From Enorma burkinafasonensis (GTDB lineage: Bacteria > Actinomycetota > Coriobacteriia > Coriobacteriales > Coriobacteriaceae): a stretch of DNA of 64,000 nucleotides. The notes below the pieces were generated by a model. The model did not search any database. It saw only the letters and a program-made list of their open reading frames with translations, and had not been told where the DNA came from. Below, one piece after another: positions 45,045-53,354 of the stretch. The stretch is taken from contig NZ_LR597505.1 in assembly GCF_902150035.1 (NCBI RefSeq), positions 62,001-126,000 of the forward strand, written 5' to 3'. A program made the translations under genes and the position numbers. Within the stretch, counting starts at the first letter, position 1. Each line of letters starts with the position of its first letter.

Positions 45045-46337
45045 TCAAGAGTGTGGCCTTCCGCACTCCATGCAGAACTTGCCCGTGTTGACTGCCCCGC
45101 AGCTGCATGTCCATTCGGCGGTCTCCGGTCTCGGGGATCCGCACTCGGGGCAGAAGCGGCCTGTGTTTACGGACCCGCAGCTACAGGTCCATGAGCCAGC
45201 GGTACTCGGCTTGGGCGCTCCGCACTCCATGCAGAACTTGCCCACGTTGACTGCGCCGCAGCCGCAGGCCCAGGTGTTTGGTGAGGCAGGTGCGGCGTCA
45301 GGGGCGGGCGGGGTCGCCTGCTGCTGGGCTCCCATCTGAAATAGGTTGCCTGCTCCCATGCCGCCGGCCATGCCGGCGAGGCCCAGCCCCATGAATCCCG
45401 CCATGGCCCCTCCCTCGTTGGAGGCGGCGGTACGCATGGCATCGGACTGCGCGGCTGCCAGGTTCGCGGCTGCCATGGTGGGATCGCGCATGACCGCGGC
45501 CTTCTGCAGCTCCTTAATCATCGCCTCGTCCTCGGGCGACGCCGAGATGGTGTTTACCCCGAAGGCCGCGACCTGAATGCCGCGCGTCTCCGCCCAGCTG
45601 TCACTCAGAACCTCATTGAGGGCGCGAGAGAGCTCCATGGTGTGCCCGGGCACGGCGCTGTACCTGATGCCCATCTCCGAAATCTTCGCGAAGGCGGGCT
45701 GCAGGGCGGTGAGCAGCTCGCTCTTGAGCTGGGAGTCAATCCTGTCGCGGGTGTAGACGTCCTGGATGTTGCCGCACACGTTCTTGTAGAACAGCAGCGG
45801 GTCGGTGAGGCGGTAGGAGTACTCGCCGTTGCAGCGCACCGCGATGTCCACGTCCAGGCCGATGTTTCTGTCGACCACGCGGAAGGGGACCGGGGATGCC
45901 GTACCGTACTTGTTGCCGACGATCTCCTTGGTGTTGAAGAAATAGATGCGCTGGTCACGGCCTGTGTCTCCGCCAAAGGTGAAGCGGCGGCCCAGCGTCT
46001 CGAACGAACGCCTGATGCTGTCGCCGAGGTTGCCGGCAAATACGCTCGGCTCGCTGGAGCTCTCGAAGACGAACTCGCCAGGCTCGGCGCAGGCCTCGAC
46101 CACGGCACCCTGCTCGACGATGATCATGCACTGGCCCTCATTGACGGCGACGATTGACCCATCGGAGATGACGTTGTCCTCGCCCTTGGTATTTGAGCTG
46201 CGCCCGTGTGCTGAGGTCCTCTTCTGGCCCTTCGCGGCGAGGACGTTGGCGTCCAACGAGTCGCAGTAGAAGAACTCACGCCACTGATCGGCGAGAACGC
46301 CGCCGACGGCTCCGGTGCCAGCCTTGAGAAGTCCCAT
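45045..46337 (-). CDS. SPFH domain protein with three C-terminal zinc ribbons
   Basis: The 430-residue protein has an SPFH/band-7-like domain over about residues 25-290 (REFFYCDSLDANVLAAKGQK, AVRCNGEYSYRLTDPLLFY, TRGIQVAAFGVNTISASPED), a Gly/Ala/Met-rich linker, and three zinc ribbons of the type WTCSCGxVNxGxFCxECGxP at about residues 350-430. It corresponds to the family once called virion core protein-like (YdjL), which clusters with TFIIB-type zinc-ribbon and DUF4428 proteins and is linked to membrane stress. There is no membrane segment. The ATG at 46337 has GGAGG five bases upstream. Confidence 0.88.
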   Translation of the reverse strand: MGLLKAGTGAVGGVLADQWREFFYCDSLDANVLAAKGQKRTSAHGRSSNTKGEDNVISDGSIVAVNEGQCMIIVEQGAVVEACAEPGEFVFESSSEPSVFAGNLGDSIRRSFETLGRRFTFGGDTGRDQRIYFFNTKEIVGNKYGTASPVPFRVVDRNIGLDVDIAVRCNGEYSYRLTDPLLFYKNVCGNIQDVYTRDRIDSQLKSELLTALQPAFAKISEMGIRYSAVPGHTMELSRALNEVLSDSWAETRGIQVAAFGVNTISASPEDEAMIKELQKAAVMRDPTMAAANLAAAQSDAMRTAASNEGGAMAGFMGLGLAGMAGGMGAGNLFQMGAQQQATPPAPDAAPASPNTWACGCGAVNVGKFCMECGAPKPSTAGSWTCSCGSVNTGRFCPECGSPRPETAEWTCSCGAVNTGKFCMECGRPHS

Positions 46338-46390
46338 GGTTGCCTCCAATGACGGTGTCGGAAGGACGGGATGGTGAGTCTCGGCTGCCC

Positions 46391-47131
46391 CTAAGCCGAG
46401 CCCATGGCTCCTCCGCAGTACTCGCAGCGGCCATTGGCGTCGGGGAAGGTCGTGGCTCCACAGAACGGGCAGGTACGCGCCTCCTTGGGAGCGGCGGCGG
46501 CAACGGCCTCGTCGCGAACCGCGTCACGAGCGCCGAGGAGCGCCTCGCGAATCTCCTCGGCTATGCGCACGGCCTCGCGGTAGTCGGGGGAGCCCTGGGT
46601 CTCTATGCGAGAGGTGTTTGCCTTGACGGTGATCTCATCGAAATACGGGGCGTTGACCTGAACGATTGCGTATACGTCGTAGTCGATGTCGTAGCGCGGC
46701 GGGTCGTAGCTCACGCTCGTCCCATCCTCGAGTTCGCGCTCGATTTCGGTGCGCGTCTCTCGTACGTCGACGATGCAGCCTGTGACCTGGCTGAAGTCGA
46801 TGATGTCGGGGTTGGCCTCGCGCCAGCCGGACCCAGCGGGCACGACGGCAAATGCGCGCGCGTCATCATCGATGAGCACGCGGGTTCGCTGGCCGAGCGT
46901 GCGCGTGGGCGTGAAGGAGGAGACGCGTGCCTTGTTTTCCTCGCGATAGGCAAGCTGCTCCCTGATGTCCTGTACCGTGGAGCTGCGGCGTTCGCTGAAG
47001 AAGGGGGAGAGCTTCCCGGCGCAGTCCTTGCAGAGATAGCCGTCCTCCAGCTTGCGCTTTCCCAGCAGGCCGAGCTCCTTGCCGCAGATGTCACATGACT
47101 TCTTTTCGAAGAGGCTTCCAAAGAGTCCCAT
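46391..47131 (-). CDS. DUF4428 protein with two zinc-binding modules
   Basis: The 246-residue protein starts with a DUF4428 treble-clef-like zinc site (CDICGKELGLLGKRKLEDGYLCKDC, cysteines about 13-37 in two CxxC pairs), a central DUF4429/PH-like beta domain (IIDFSQVTGCIVDVRETRTE; YDVYAIVQVNAPYFDEITVK), and a C-terminal zinc ribbon (CPFCGATTFPDANGRCEYCGG). GAAGGGA lies five bases before the ATG. It heads the operon with SPFH and lipoprotein genes, the usual company of this domain. The exact function is unknown; assembly on or sensing of membranes is inferred from the family. Confidence 0.82.
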   Translation of the reverse strand: MGLFGSLFEKKSCDICGKELGLLGKRKLEDGYLCKDCAGKLSPFFSERRSSTVQDIREQLAYREENKARVSSFTPTRTLGQRTRVLIDDDARAFAVVPAGSGWREANPDIIDFSQVTGCIVDVRETRTEIERELEDGTSVSYDPPRYDIDYDVYAIVQVNAPYFDEITVKANTSRIETQGSPDYREAVRIAEEIREALLGARDAVRDEAVAAAAPKEARTCPFCGATTFPDANGRCEYCGGAMGSA

Positions 47132-47337
47132 GGCAATCCCTTCTCCTAGGGCGCCACCGATGCGCTGGCGCTTCGGCTTGCCGCCTTTGTGGCGTTGACC
47201 TTACAATAGAGCGCGTCGCGTTTGCGGGCGATGCCCCTGCGGCCCAGGCTTGGCGGGTATTGCGCGCCTGATGTCCCATGTTCGGGGGGCGGCGTTGCGT
47301 ACAATGGACTAGGATCGGGTCGAGCGGGGGTGTCGCG

Positions 47338-49128
47338 ATGTCAGGGATTGCGTCGATGGTTCGAAAGGCCGCCGCACGCGTGCGAGCTGCCGACAGGCGT
47401 CAGGTCCTCGTCGCCTGCGCCGCATGTGCCCTTGCGATCATCGTGCTGCTGCTCTTGTCGGAGGGTCTTCTCGACCACGATATCTGGCGTTCGGCCGACC
47501 GGGACGCGTTCTATCCCCTTGGGCACTACAACACGACGCCTCACATGGCAGCGACGGTCGCCATCCTGTCGATATGGGGTCCCTTTTCGTGCTGGCGGTG
47601 CTTCGATCCTCTGGTTCGTAGGTACATGGCCGGCTGCTTCATGTTGTTTGCCGGCTGGATGCTCGTCGTCATCGTTAAATACGCCGTGGTTTGGGACCCC
47701 GCCGTCGAGCTCCTGTGGTACTGCTTCTACGTTCCTATCCTGCTCGTCCCCATGCTGTGCGTGTTCACGGCGTTTCGGGCTGCCGGCGTGGATGGCCGCC
47801 CTGCCGTCGTGAGGTGCGGGAGGGCACTCCTCGCGATCAACGCCTTGCTTCTGGTGGTGGTGTTCACCAACGGGATCCACCACGCGGTCTTCTCCTTTGA
47901 TGCCACAGACCCCGACTGGTCTGAGAATTACGAGTACGCGCCTCTGTACTACGTGGTGTATGCGATGGCCGTCGGTCAGTTCGTCGCGTTCTTTGCCTTG
48001 CTTTTTGCAAACGCGTATCGGCAGCTCAGGGGCGCAATCGTCACCGTGTCGCTCGTCTGCGCGCTGGCGGTCGTGTACGGATTGGCCTACGTGCTGCGCG
48101 TCCCGTTCTTCTTCTCGGGCAACTTCTCTCTCAGCTATACGTGGTTCGTATGCGTGGCAATCGAGCTGTGCTTCGACTTCGGCATCATTCCGGCCTTCGC
48201 TCACTACGGGCGCCTGTTCCAGACCCTCCCCATGGACGTGAAGGTGTTCTCCCTCTCTGCCGAGAGGGGGGATGGTCCCATCTACGCGACGTTTCAGGCC
48301 GGCCCCGTCTCGCCCCAGGGGCGGTCCTGCGTCGAGGCGTGCGTGACGGGGCCCGTACGGCTCATCTCTGACGCGACCCCCGATGTCGTGTATCACGCCC
48401 AGAGGGTCTCGGGCGGCATCACGCTGGTCACCGAGGACATCTCGGCCGTCTCCTCGCGCCGACGCGTGCTCGAGCAACGGCACGCGGCCCTTCGCTCAAG
48501 CTGTGCACTGCTCGAGCAGGAGCGCCTGATGCGCGAGCGCCTCCGCAAGCAGGAGAGCGAAAGGGCGCTCTACGACGAGGTTGACCAGTCCATCTCCGAG
48601 GCGCTTGGGAGGGCCCGGGAGCTCATGTGCCAGGTTGAGGGCCTGCCGGGTGACGAGGCGGTCTTCAAGCTGACGATTGCCAAGATGCTCATCTCGTATT
48701 GCAAGCGCAAGGGCGGCATCGTGCTCGCGTGTCGAAGCGACTGCGACTTCGAGCGCGAGAAGCTCCAACTCATCGTGGGTGAGCTCGTTACCGACCTCCA
48801 GACCGCGGGGGTGAGCTGCGGAGCGCTCGTCGAGACCGGCGAGATGATCCCGGTCGATGCCGTGAGCGTGCTGTACGACTGCCTGTACGACTTCTCGATC
48901 GCGTCGCTGTACTGCGTGGACCCCGTTCTCATGATGTACTTCTCCGACTACAGCGACGGCGCGATAGAGATGCGGCTCGCGCTCTCCACGGGGGAGCTTT
49001 GCAACCTCGCCGAATCCGAGGAGATGCAGGAGCTGCGCGTGTTGCTCGATGGGAGGGACGTGGCCTATCGCCTCACGGGGGAAGAGGGGTCGCTTGTGCT
49101 CGTTGTGGTCGTGAGGAAGGAGAGGTAG
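47338..49128 (+). CDS. Seven-helix membrane protein with degenerate kinase-like C-terminus
   Basis: The 596-residue protein has about seven or eight N-terminal membrane segments (residues 28-290, such as VLVACAACALAIIVLLLLS and ALAVVYGLAYVLRVPFFF), then a cytoplasmic half with a coiled-coil stretch (LLEQERLMRERLRKQESERA). The region after it has the size and layout of a histidine kinase core, but no HxxxQ/HDxxQ histidine, N box or G boxes. It ends one base before the histidine kinase gene starts, so both are made together. Probably a sensor or pseudokinase partner. The ATG at 47338 has only a weak GGGGG site. Confidence 0.7.
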   Translation: MSGIASMVRKAAARVRAADRRQVLVACAACALAIIVLLLLSEGLLDHDIWRSADRDAFYPLGHYNTTPHMAATVAILSIWGPFSCWRCFDPLVRRYMAGCFMLFAGWMLVVIVKYAVVWDPAVELLWYCFYVPILLVPMLCVFTAFRAAGVDGRPAVVRCGRALLAINALLLVVVFTNGIHHAVFSFDATDPDWSENYEYAPLYYVVYAMAVGQFVAFFALLFANAYRQLRGAIVTVSLVCALAVVYGLAYVLRVPFFFSGNFSLSYTWFVCVAIELCFDFGIIPAFAHYGRLFQTLPMDVKVFSLSAERGDGPIYATFQAGPVSPQGRSCVEACVTGPVRLISDATPDVVYHAQRVSGGITLVTEDISAVSSRRRVLEQRHAALRSSCALLEQERLMRERLRKQESERALYDEVDQSISEALGRARELMCQVEGLPGDEAVFKLTIAKMLISYCKRKGGIVLACRSDCDFEREKLQLIVGELVTDLQTAGVSCGALVETGEMIPVDAVSVLYDCLYDFSIASLYCVDPVLMMYFSDYSDGAIEMRLALSTGELCNLAESEEMQELRVLLDGRDVAYRLTGEEGSLVLVVVVRKER

Positions 49129-49129
49129 C

Positions 49130-50662
49130 GTGGAGGTCCTGTTTCACCTCAACGACGTCTCATTGCTGCTGCTGGGTACCGCCTGCCTCTTTGCAATGGC
49201 CTTGCAGGGGGCGCATCTCTTCGTTCTGGCGCTCTGGCGAGAGAGCCCGATGCACGTCGGCACGCTGGTGTACGAGGCCCTGCTGATGGTGCACCTGCTG
49301 CTCGCCTCTGTGATTCTTCGCGAGGCCTGCGCGAACTACGCCTACGTGTCGCTGTGGTCGCGCTCGTTTTGCGTGCCGGCGATCGATGCGAGCTGGGTGA
49401 ACGTCGCGCCCGTTCTCTGGGGGACGATTCTGGCGCTCGTGGCGCGGCGCCCCATCATGGTCGCGGAGCTTGTGGTCATGGCATGCTGGCTCCCTCCCTT
49501 CGTATGGCTTCTCGGGAGTGCATGGCCCTGGGTCGTGGCGATTGGCGTGGCATTCATGACGTCTCGCTCGCTTGCCTGCGTCGCGCTTGACTACCGACGT
49601 GGTGGCGAGCTCGTCACGCGATTCTCGCTCGCCGAAGTCGTGAACACGGCTCAGGAGGGGATACTCTGCTACAAGGCGGATGGCAGGATTCTCGTGATGA
49701 ACGACGCCATGCGCGGCCTTCTCGAGACGCTGGGGTGTCGGAGCGTGCTCGTCGACGCGTGCGAGGTGCGTCGGATATTGCTGTCAGATGCGCGAGAGAT
49801 TCACGAGTGCATGCTGGATGCAAATGGTGACGTGGGCGAGGCGTGGATAACGGCCCCCAACTCGACCAGATGGCGTCTCGTGTTCGATGTGGTCCGGTTG
49901 GGGATGGGGCATTGCGGGCGCGTGATCGCGACGGACGTAACGGAGCTCATGAAGCTCAACGAGGAGCTTGACGCGACCAACGCCGAGCTTGCGCTCGTGG
50001 AGGACCACCTGCGCGCGTCTCTTGCGGTTGTCGATGCGACGGCGGAGCTCGACGCGCTCGCCCACATGCGTGCGCGAGTGCATGACGTCATCGGACAGCG
50101 TCTGTCGATTCTTCACCGCGCGCTCGAAGACGGGGACCTCTCTCGTAGCCATCTGGGCAATCTCCGAGAGATGGTTGACACCATCATGGCCGACTTGGCC
50201 ATTCGCGAGCAGGCCGACCCCAAGGCAGACCTGATGTCGGTCATCGAGGCGTTCGAGCTGATTGGTGTCGGCATAGACGTTTCCGGCTCTCTTCCCGACC
50301 GCGACGAGGTGGCGGATGCGTTTGTTCGCGTCGTGAGGGAGGCGGTGACGAACGCCGTGCGCCACGCGCGCGCGACTTCGGTCGAGGTGAGGCTCGAATC
50401 GACGGACGAGGGTGCGGATTCGGGCGGGAGGGACGGGCAGCACGGGCGTCGGGCATGCTGGTCTCTGTCGATTTGCGACAACGGGACGCCGCTCAAAGCG
50501 GCCGAGGCGTGTGGGTCGGGCATCCCGGGAATGCGTCTGGCGGTGGAGGAGGTGGGCGGGGTCCTGTACGTGGAGCCGACCCCCACGTTTACGGTACGCG
50601 CGGTCGTGCCCCGCCACGCTTTTGGTGCCGTGGGCCAGGCCGTCGAGGAAGGAGAGCGATGA
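49130..50662 (+). CDS. Sensor histidine kinase (HisKA_3/NarX-like core)
   Basis: The 510-residue protein has about five or six N-terminal membrane segments, a PAS-like domain (about residues 165-280: VVNTAQEGILCYKADGRILVMND), a coiled coil, a phosphoacceptor site RVHDVIGQRLSIL near residue 320, and an HATPase with N box REAVTNAVRHARA, D box ICDNGTP and G box GSGIPGMRLAVEEVGG. The GTG at 49130 has AAGGAG seven bases upstream and directly follows the stop of the preceding gene. Its end overlaps the response regulator start (ATGA). It should phosphorylate that regulator; the signal is unknown. Confidence 0.92.
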   Translation: MEVLFHLNDVSLLLLGTACLFAMALQGAHLFVLALWRESPMHVGTLVYEALLMVHLLLASVILREACANYAYVSLWSRSFCVPAIDASWVNVAPVLWGTILALVARRPIMVAELVVMACWLPPFVWLLGSAWPWVVAIGVAFMTSRSLACVALDYRRGGELVTRFSLAEVVNTAQEGILCYKADGRILVMNDAMRGLLETLGCRSVLVDACEVRRILLSDAREIHECMLDANGDVGEAWITAPNSTRWRLVFDVVRLGMGHCGRVIATDVTELMKLNEELDATNAELALVEDHLRASLAVVDATAELDALAHMRARVHDVIGQRLSILHRALEDGDLSRSHLGNLREMVDTIMADLAIREQADPKADLMSVIEAFELIGVGIDVSGSLPDRDEVADAFVRVVREAVTNAVRHARATSVEVRLESTDEGADSGGRDGQHGRRACWSLSICDNGTPLKAAEACGSGIPGMRLAVEEVGGVLYVEPTPTFTVRAVVPRHAFGAVGQAVEEGER

Positions 50663-51285
50663 GGGTGATTCGCGTTGTGGTCGTGGAAGACCAGACCATG
50701 CTGAGGGACTCTTTGGTTGCCGCCATCAATCGCGAGCTCGACATGGAGGTCGTCGCCTCGCTCGCCGATGCGGCGGACGTGCTCGACCTCGATGCTGGCC
50801 GTGAGATTGACGTGGCGCTGCTCGACGTGTGCACGGAGAACAATTCGAGCGGCATCATTGCCGCGAGGAAGCTCAGGGAGGCTCGCCCGCAGGTGAAGAC
50901 GGTCATCATGACGGGCATGTCGGACGTGACCTTTGTCCGCCAGGCGCGTGAGGCGGGCGTTGACAGCTTTATCTATAAGAACGTCAGGACGGACGACCTG
51001 CTGTCGGTGATTCGATCCACCGTAGAGGGGTACTCGACCTTTCCCTCATCTCGGAAGGGTGATGCCCCCGAAGTCGAGCTGCTGGACGAGCTCGAGCTCA
51101 AGATCTTGTATCTCACCTGTCAGGCGAAGAGCCGCAGGGAGATAGCGGCGGCGCTGTACATGAGCGAAGGCACGGTAAAGCGGCACATTTCCGAGATGCT
51201 CGCGAAGACGGGCTATGACAACCTGCTCAAGCTGGCAGTTCGCGCGGTGTCAAGCGGAAGCATCGCGGTCAACGTCGAGCGCTGA
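50659..51285 (+). CDS. NarL/LuxR-family response regulator
   Basis: The 208-residue protein has a receiver domain (acidic pair E10-D11, phosphoacceptor D56 in VALLDVC, lysine K107 in FIYKN) and a C-terminal LuxR helix-turn-helix (LELKILYLTCQAKSRREIAA, YMSEGTVKRHISEMLAKTG). The ATG at 50659 shares ATGA with the end of the kinase gene and has GGAGAG upstream. Its targets are unknown; the truncated FtsX-type permease gene just downstream on the other strand may be a remnant of a target transporter. Confidence 0.93.
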   Translation: MRVIRVVVVEDQTMLRDSLVAAINRELDMEVVASLADAADVLDLDAGREIDVALLDVCTENNSSGIIAARKLREARPQVKTVIMTGMSDVTFVRQAREAGVDSFIYKNVRTDDLLSVIRSTVEGYSTFPSSRKGDAPEVELLDELELKILYLTCQAKSRREIAAALYMSEGTVKRHISEMLAKTGYDNLLKLAVRAVSSGSIAVNVER

Positions 51286-51328
51286 CCTGTCTTCCCGAAG
51301 ACCCTACATTCAACCGACAAGCCCCCAA

Positions 51329-51456
51329 CGGATTTGGGTTCGTCGTGAGGTCCTCTAGGAGCGAGCGATAAGAGGCCGCACGCGTACTGCCTGCGGAAAC
51401 GCTGAAAGTGCTCTGCTGCGGAGACTCTTGAGGTCCCTGCAGCGAACCCAAATCCG
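51329..51456. repeat. Intergenic inverted-repeat element C
   Basis: Perfect 14-base arms CGGATTTGGGTTCG (51329-51342) and CGAACCCAAATCCG (51443-51456) enclose 100 bases, in the 204-base spacer between the response regulator and the permease fragment. TGAGGTCC occurs near both ends of the interior. The inner sequence CGCTGAAAG also occurs, inverted, next to element A. No coding frame is supported. Confidence 0.65.
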
Positions 51457-51489
51457 AACAGGGCCGCGCGCTGGCGCCCGCGCGGGGGG

Positions 51490-52043
51490 CTACTCCGTGC
51501 GGAGGGCGTCGATGAGCGGTGCGGCCCGCAGGCGGCGCAGCGCGTGGGCGCAGCTGGCGAGAAGGGCGAGCGCCACCAGTGCCACGGCGCCTACGACGTG
51601 CGCCCACGGCACCTCGAGCCCCAGGCTCCGCATGGTGAGGCCGCCCTGCGTGCCGATCCAGGCGCCGAGCGCGAGCGCGGCGGCGAGTCCCAGCGCGAGG
51701 CCCCATGCTGCCGTGCGCGCGCACTCGAGCGCGGGCATCCTCCTCAGGTCGCGCTCACCCATCCCGACGGAGCGCAGCACGGCGAAGTCGTGCGCGCGCA
51801 AAAGCACGCTCGCGGCCGAGGAGTTGAACGCGCTCGCCACGCCGACGGCGGCGGCAGCCACGCCAAAGGTCGACAGGAGCGCCCGTATGGCGCCGTAGAG
51901 CGCCTCAGACCGGTGCGCCTCGGCCCGCTCGTCGACGACGCCGTCCCAGGTGGCGAGCGCAGGGTTCTCCTCGAGAAGCCGATCCACGTCGGCCGCCGCC
52001 GCAGACGAGTCATCTGCCGTCGCGTAGAGCGTGGTCATGAATC
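51490..52043 (-). pseudogene. C-terminal fragment of an FtsX-like ABC permease (MacB type)
   Basis: About 182 residues remain: an extracytoplasmic piece (MTTLYATADDSSAAAADVDR), then three membrane segments of the FtsX domain with LSTFGVAAAAVGVASAFNSSA, DFAVLRSVGMGERDLRRMPA and a C-terminal end RAAPLIDALRTE. An intact permease is 400-800 residues. The upstream part is cut off at 52044 by the end of IS-B. An ATG at 52038 happens to be present but is inside the domain. GC content is higher than in the rest of the island. Confidence 0.82.
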
Positions 52044-52071
52044 TGAATCTACCCCGATTTCGTTTACACCC

Positions 52072-52920
52072 CTACGCCGCCTTCAGGCGGCGATCGTCCT
52101 CGGGCCGGTTGGCCCGCTCGAACTCCTCGGGGCTGAGGTTCCCCAGCGCCGAGTGCGTCCTGGCCCTGTTGCAGGAGCACTCGATGTACTCGAAGATCTC
52201 GAGCGCCGCCTGGTCGCGGCTCTCGAAGGTGCGCGCGTGCACGCACTCGGCCTTGATGATGCCCATGAGCGACTTCATGGCCGCGTTGTCCCACAGCGAC
52301 GATATCGATCCCATCGACGGCTCGATCCCGGCCTCCCGCATCGTCTTGCCGAGCAGCAGCGAGGCGTACTGCGAGCCGTGGTCGCTGTGATGGATGCAGC
52401 CCTCGGGAGGGCGCCTGCGGGCGATCGCCATCCTGAGCGCGTCGTCGGCCAGTTCCGCCGTCATGCGCGCCGACATCGACCAGCCGACGACCCTCCTCGA
52501 CCACACGTCCATCAAGACGGCCAGGCAGGGCCATCCCTGGTGGGTCCTCGCGTAGGTGATGTCCGCGAACCACGCGCGGTTCGGGCCGCCCGCGGCGAAG
52601 TCGCGGCGCACCAGGTCGGGCGCGGTGTTGGCCTGCGGGGCGGCCGGTTTGGCCGCGCTCCTCGGGCGCCTGGCGCCGCCCCTGGTGGTGCCGGCCCACC
52701 CGTTGTCGCGCATGATGCGCGCCACGCGCTTGCGCGACGTGCGCTCGCCGGAGCGCCTGAGCTCGGCGAAGACCTTGGGGGCGCCGTAGGTGCCGCGGCT
52801 GGCGGCGCATATCTCGGAGATCGCCGCGGCCAGCTCGGCGTCGCGCAGGTCGTGCGCGCTCGGCGGCCGCTTTCTCCATGCGCGGTGGCCCTGCCTGGTG
52901 ACATGGAGGGCCGCGCGCAT
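52072..52920 (-). CDS. IS-B transposase OrfB, catalytic residue changed
   Basis: The 282-residue frame (open further upstream to about 53010) has the HTH_21 region and RNase H-like integrase domain. The first two acidic residues are present (FADITYARTH and HHSDHGSQY). At the third position the sequence is NAAMKSLMGIIKAE; IS3-family enzymes have Glu where this Lys stands (codon AAG against GAG). The enzyme is therefore probably inactive. In a working element this frame would be fused to OrfA by -1 frameshifting. Confidence 0.8.
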   Translation of the reverse strand: MRAALHVTRQGHRAWRKRPPSAHDLRDAELAAAISEICAASRGTYGAPKVFAELRRSGERTSRKRVARIMRDNGWAGTTRGGARRPRSAAKPAAPQANTAPDLVRRDFAAGGPNRAWFADITYARTHQGWPCLAVLMDVWSRRVVGWSMSARMTAELADDALRMAIARRRPPEGCIHHSDHGSQYASLLLGKTMREAGIEPSMGSISSLWDNAAMKSLMGIIKAECVHARTFESRDQAALEIFEYIECSCNRARTHSALGNLSPEEFERANRPEDDRRLKAA

Positions 52921-52988
52921 CTCGGATATGCTCCAGGCGCCCTCGTTGAGCAGGACGAAAGCGAACCTCGCCCCCTCCGCCTGCGAGC

Positions 52989-53333
52989 CTACAGCCGCCT
53001 GCTGGCGAAGAAGGCGCTCGCTTTCAAAGGTATCCCGTTCTCGCGCCTGAGCCGCTCGTTCTCGTGCCTCGGCCCGCGGAGGTCCTCCGCCATCTGGGAG
53101 GGGTTGTCCCCTGCCGGCGCCTGCGCGGCGTCGGCCCTCTTGACCCGGTCCGACAGGCTCCCCGGGTCGACGCCGGGCTCGCGGGCGGTCTCCGCGTAGG
53201 TACCGCCCCGCTCCCCGTGCAGCCTCACCGCCTGCTGCTCGAGCTCTGCCGGATACCTGGGCGACGGATGCCCCGTCCCATGCCCCCTCTCCCCGTTTAC
53301 GGCATCATGCCCAAACGGAACTCGATGTGTCAA
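52989..53333 (-). CDS. IS-B transposase OrfA
   Basis: The OrfA body reads SPRYPAELEQQAVRLHGERG, a helix-turn-helix (TYAETAREPGVDPGSLSDRV) and a zipper (RHENERLRRENGIPLKASAF). The start codon is uncertain because the first 25 residues look unlike the family; a start near 53260 is likely. The zipper end reads GIPLKAS where relatives have an EILKKAS-like sequence, which is also where the slippery site has been lost. Confidence 0.75.
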   Translation of the reverse strand: MTHRVPFGHDAVNGERGHGTGHPSPRYPAELEQQAVRLHGERGGTYAETAREPGVDPGSLSDRVKRADAAQAPAGDNPSQMAEDLRGPRHENERLRRENGIPLKASAFFASRRL

Positions 53334-53354
53334 CGGAAACGGGGGAGATTCAAA

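Larger units (their letters stand above)
52044..53352 (-). mobile_element. IS-B, IS3-family insertion sequence, probably defective (about 1309 bp)
   Basis: Inverted ends start TGAATCTACCCCGATTTCGT (left) and TGAATCTCCCCCGTTTCCGT (right, inverted), matching in 22 of 26 positions. Two minus-strand frames encode OrfA and OrfB. The usual A6G slippery site is replaced by TTTGAAAGC, and the third catalytic residue of OrfB is Lys instead of Glu. No target duplication is visible. TGAATC is repeated directly before the left end. The element separates the permease fragment from the flavin reductase gene. Confidence 0.87.

Noticed and set aside
50455-50658. A longer response regulator starting at 50455
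   Set aside because: Those codons overlap the ATP-binding domain of the kinase in another frame; the ATG at 50659 overlaps the kinase stop and begins the receiver domain exactly.
41790-53352. A classical composite transposon bounded by two IS-B copies
   Set aside because: Only 28 bp of the left copy remain, no target duplications are visible, and the right copy looks inactive. An IS-mediated rearrangement is as likely, so I did not annotate a composite transposon.
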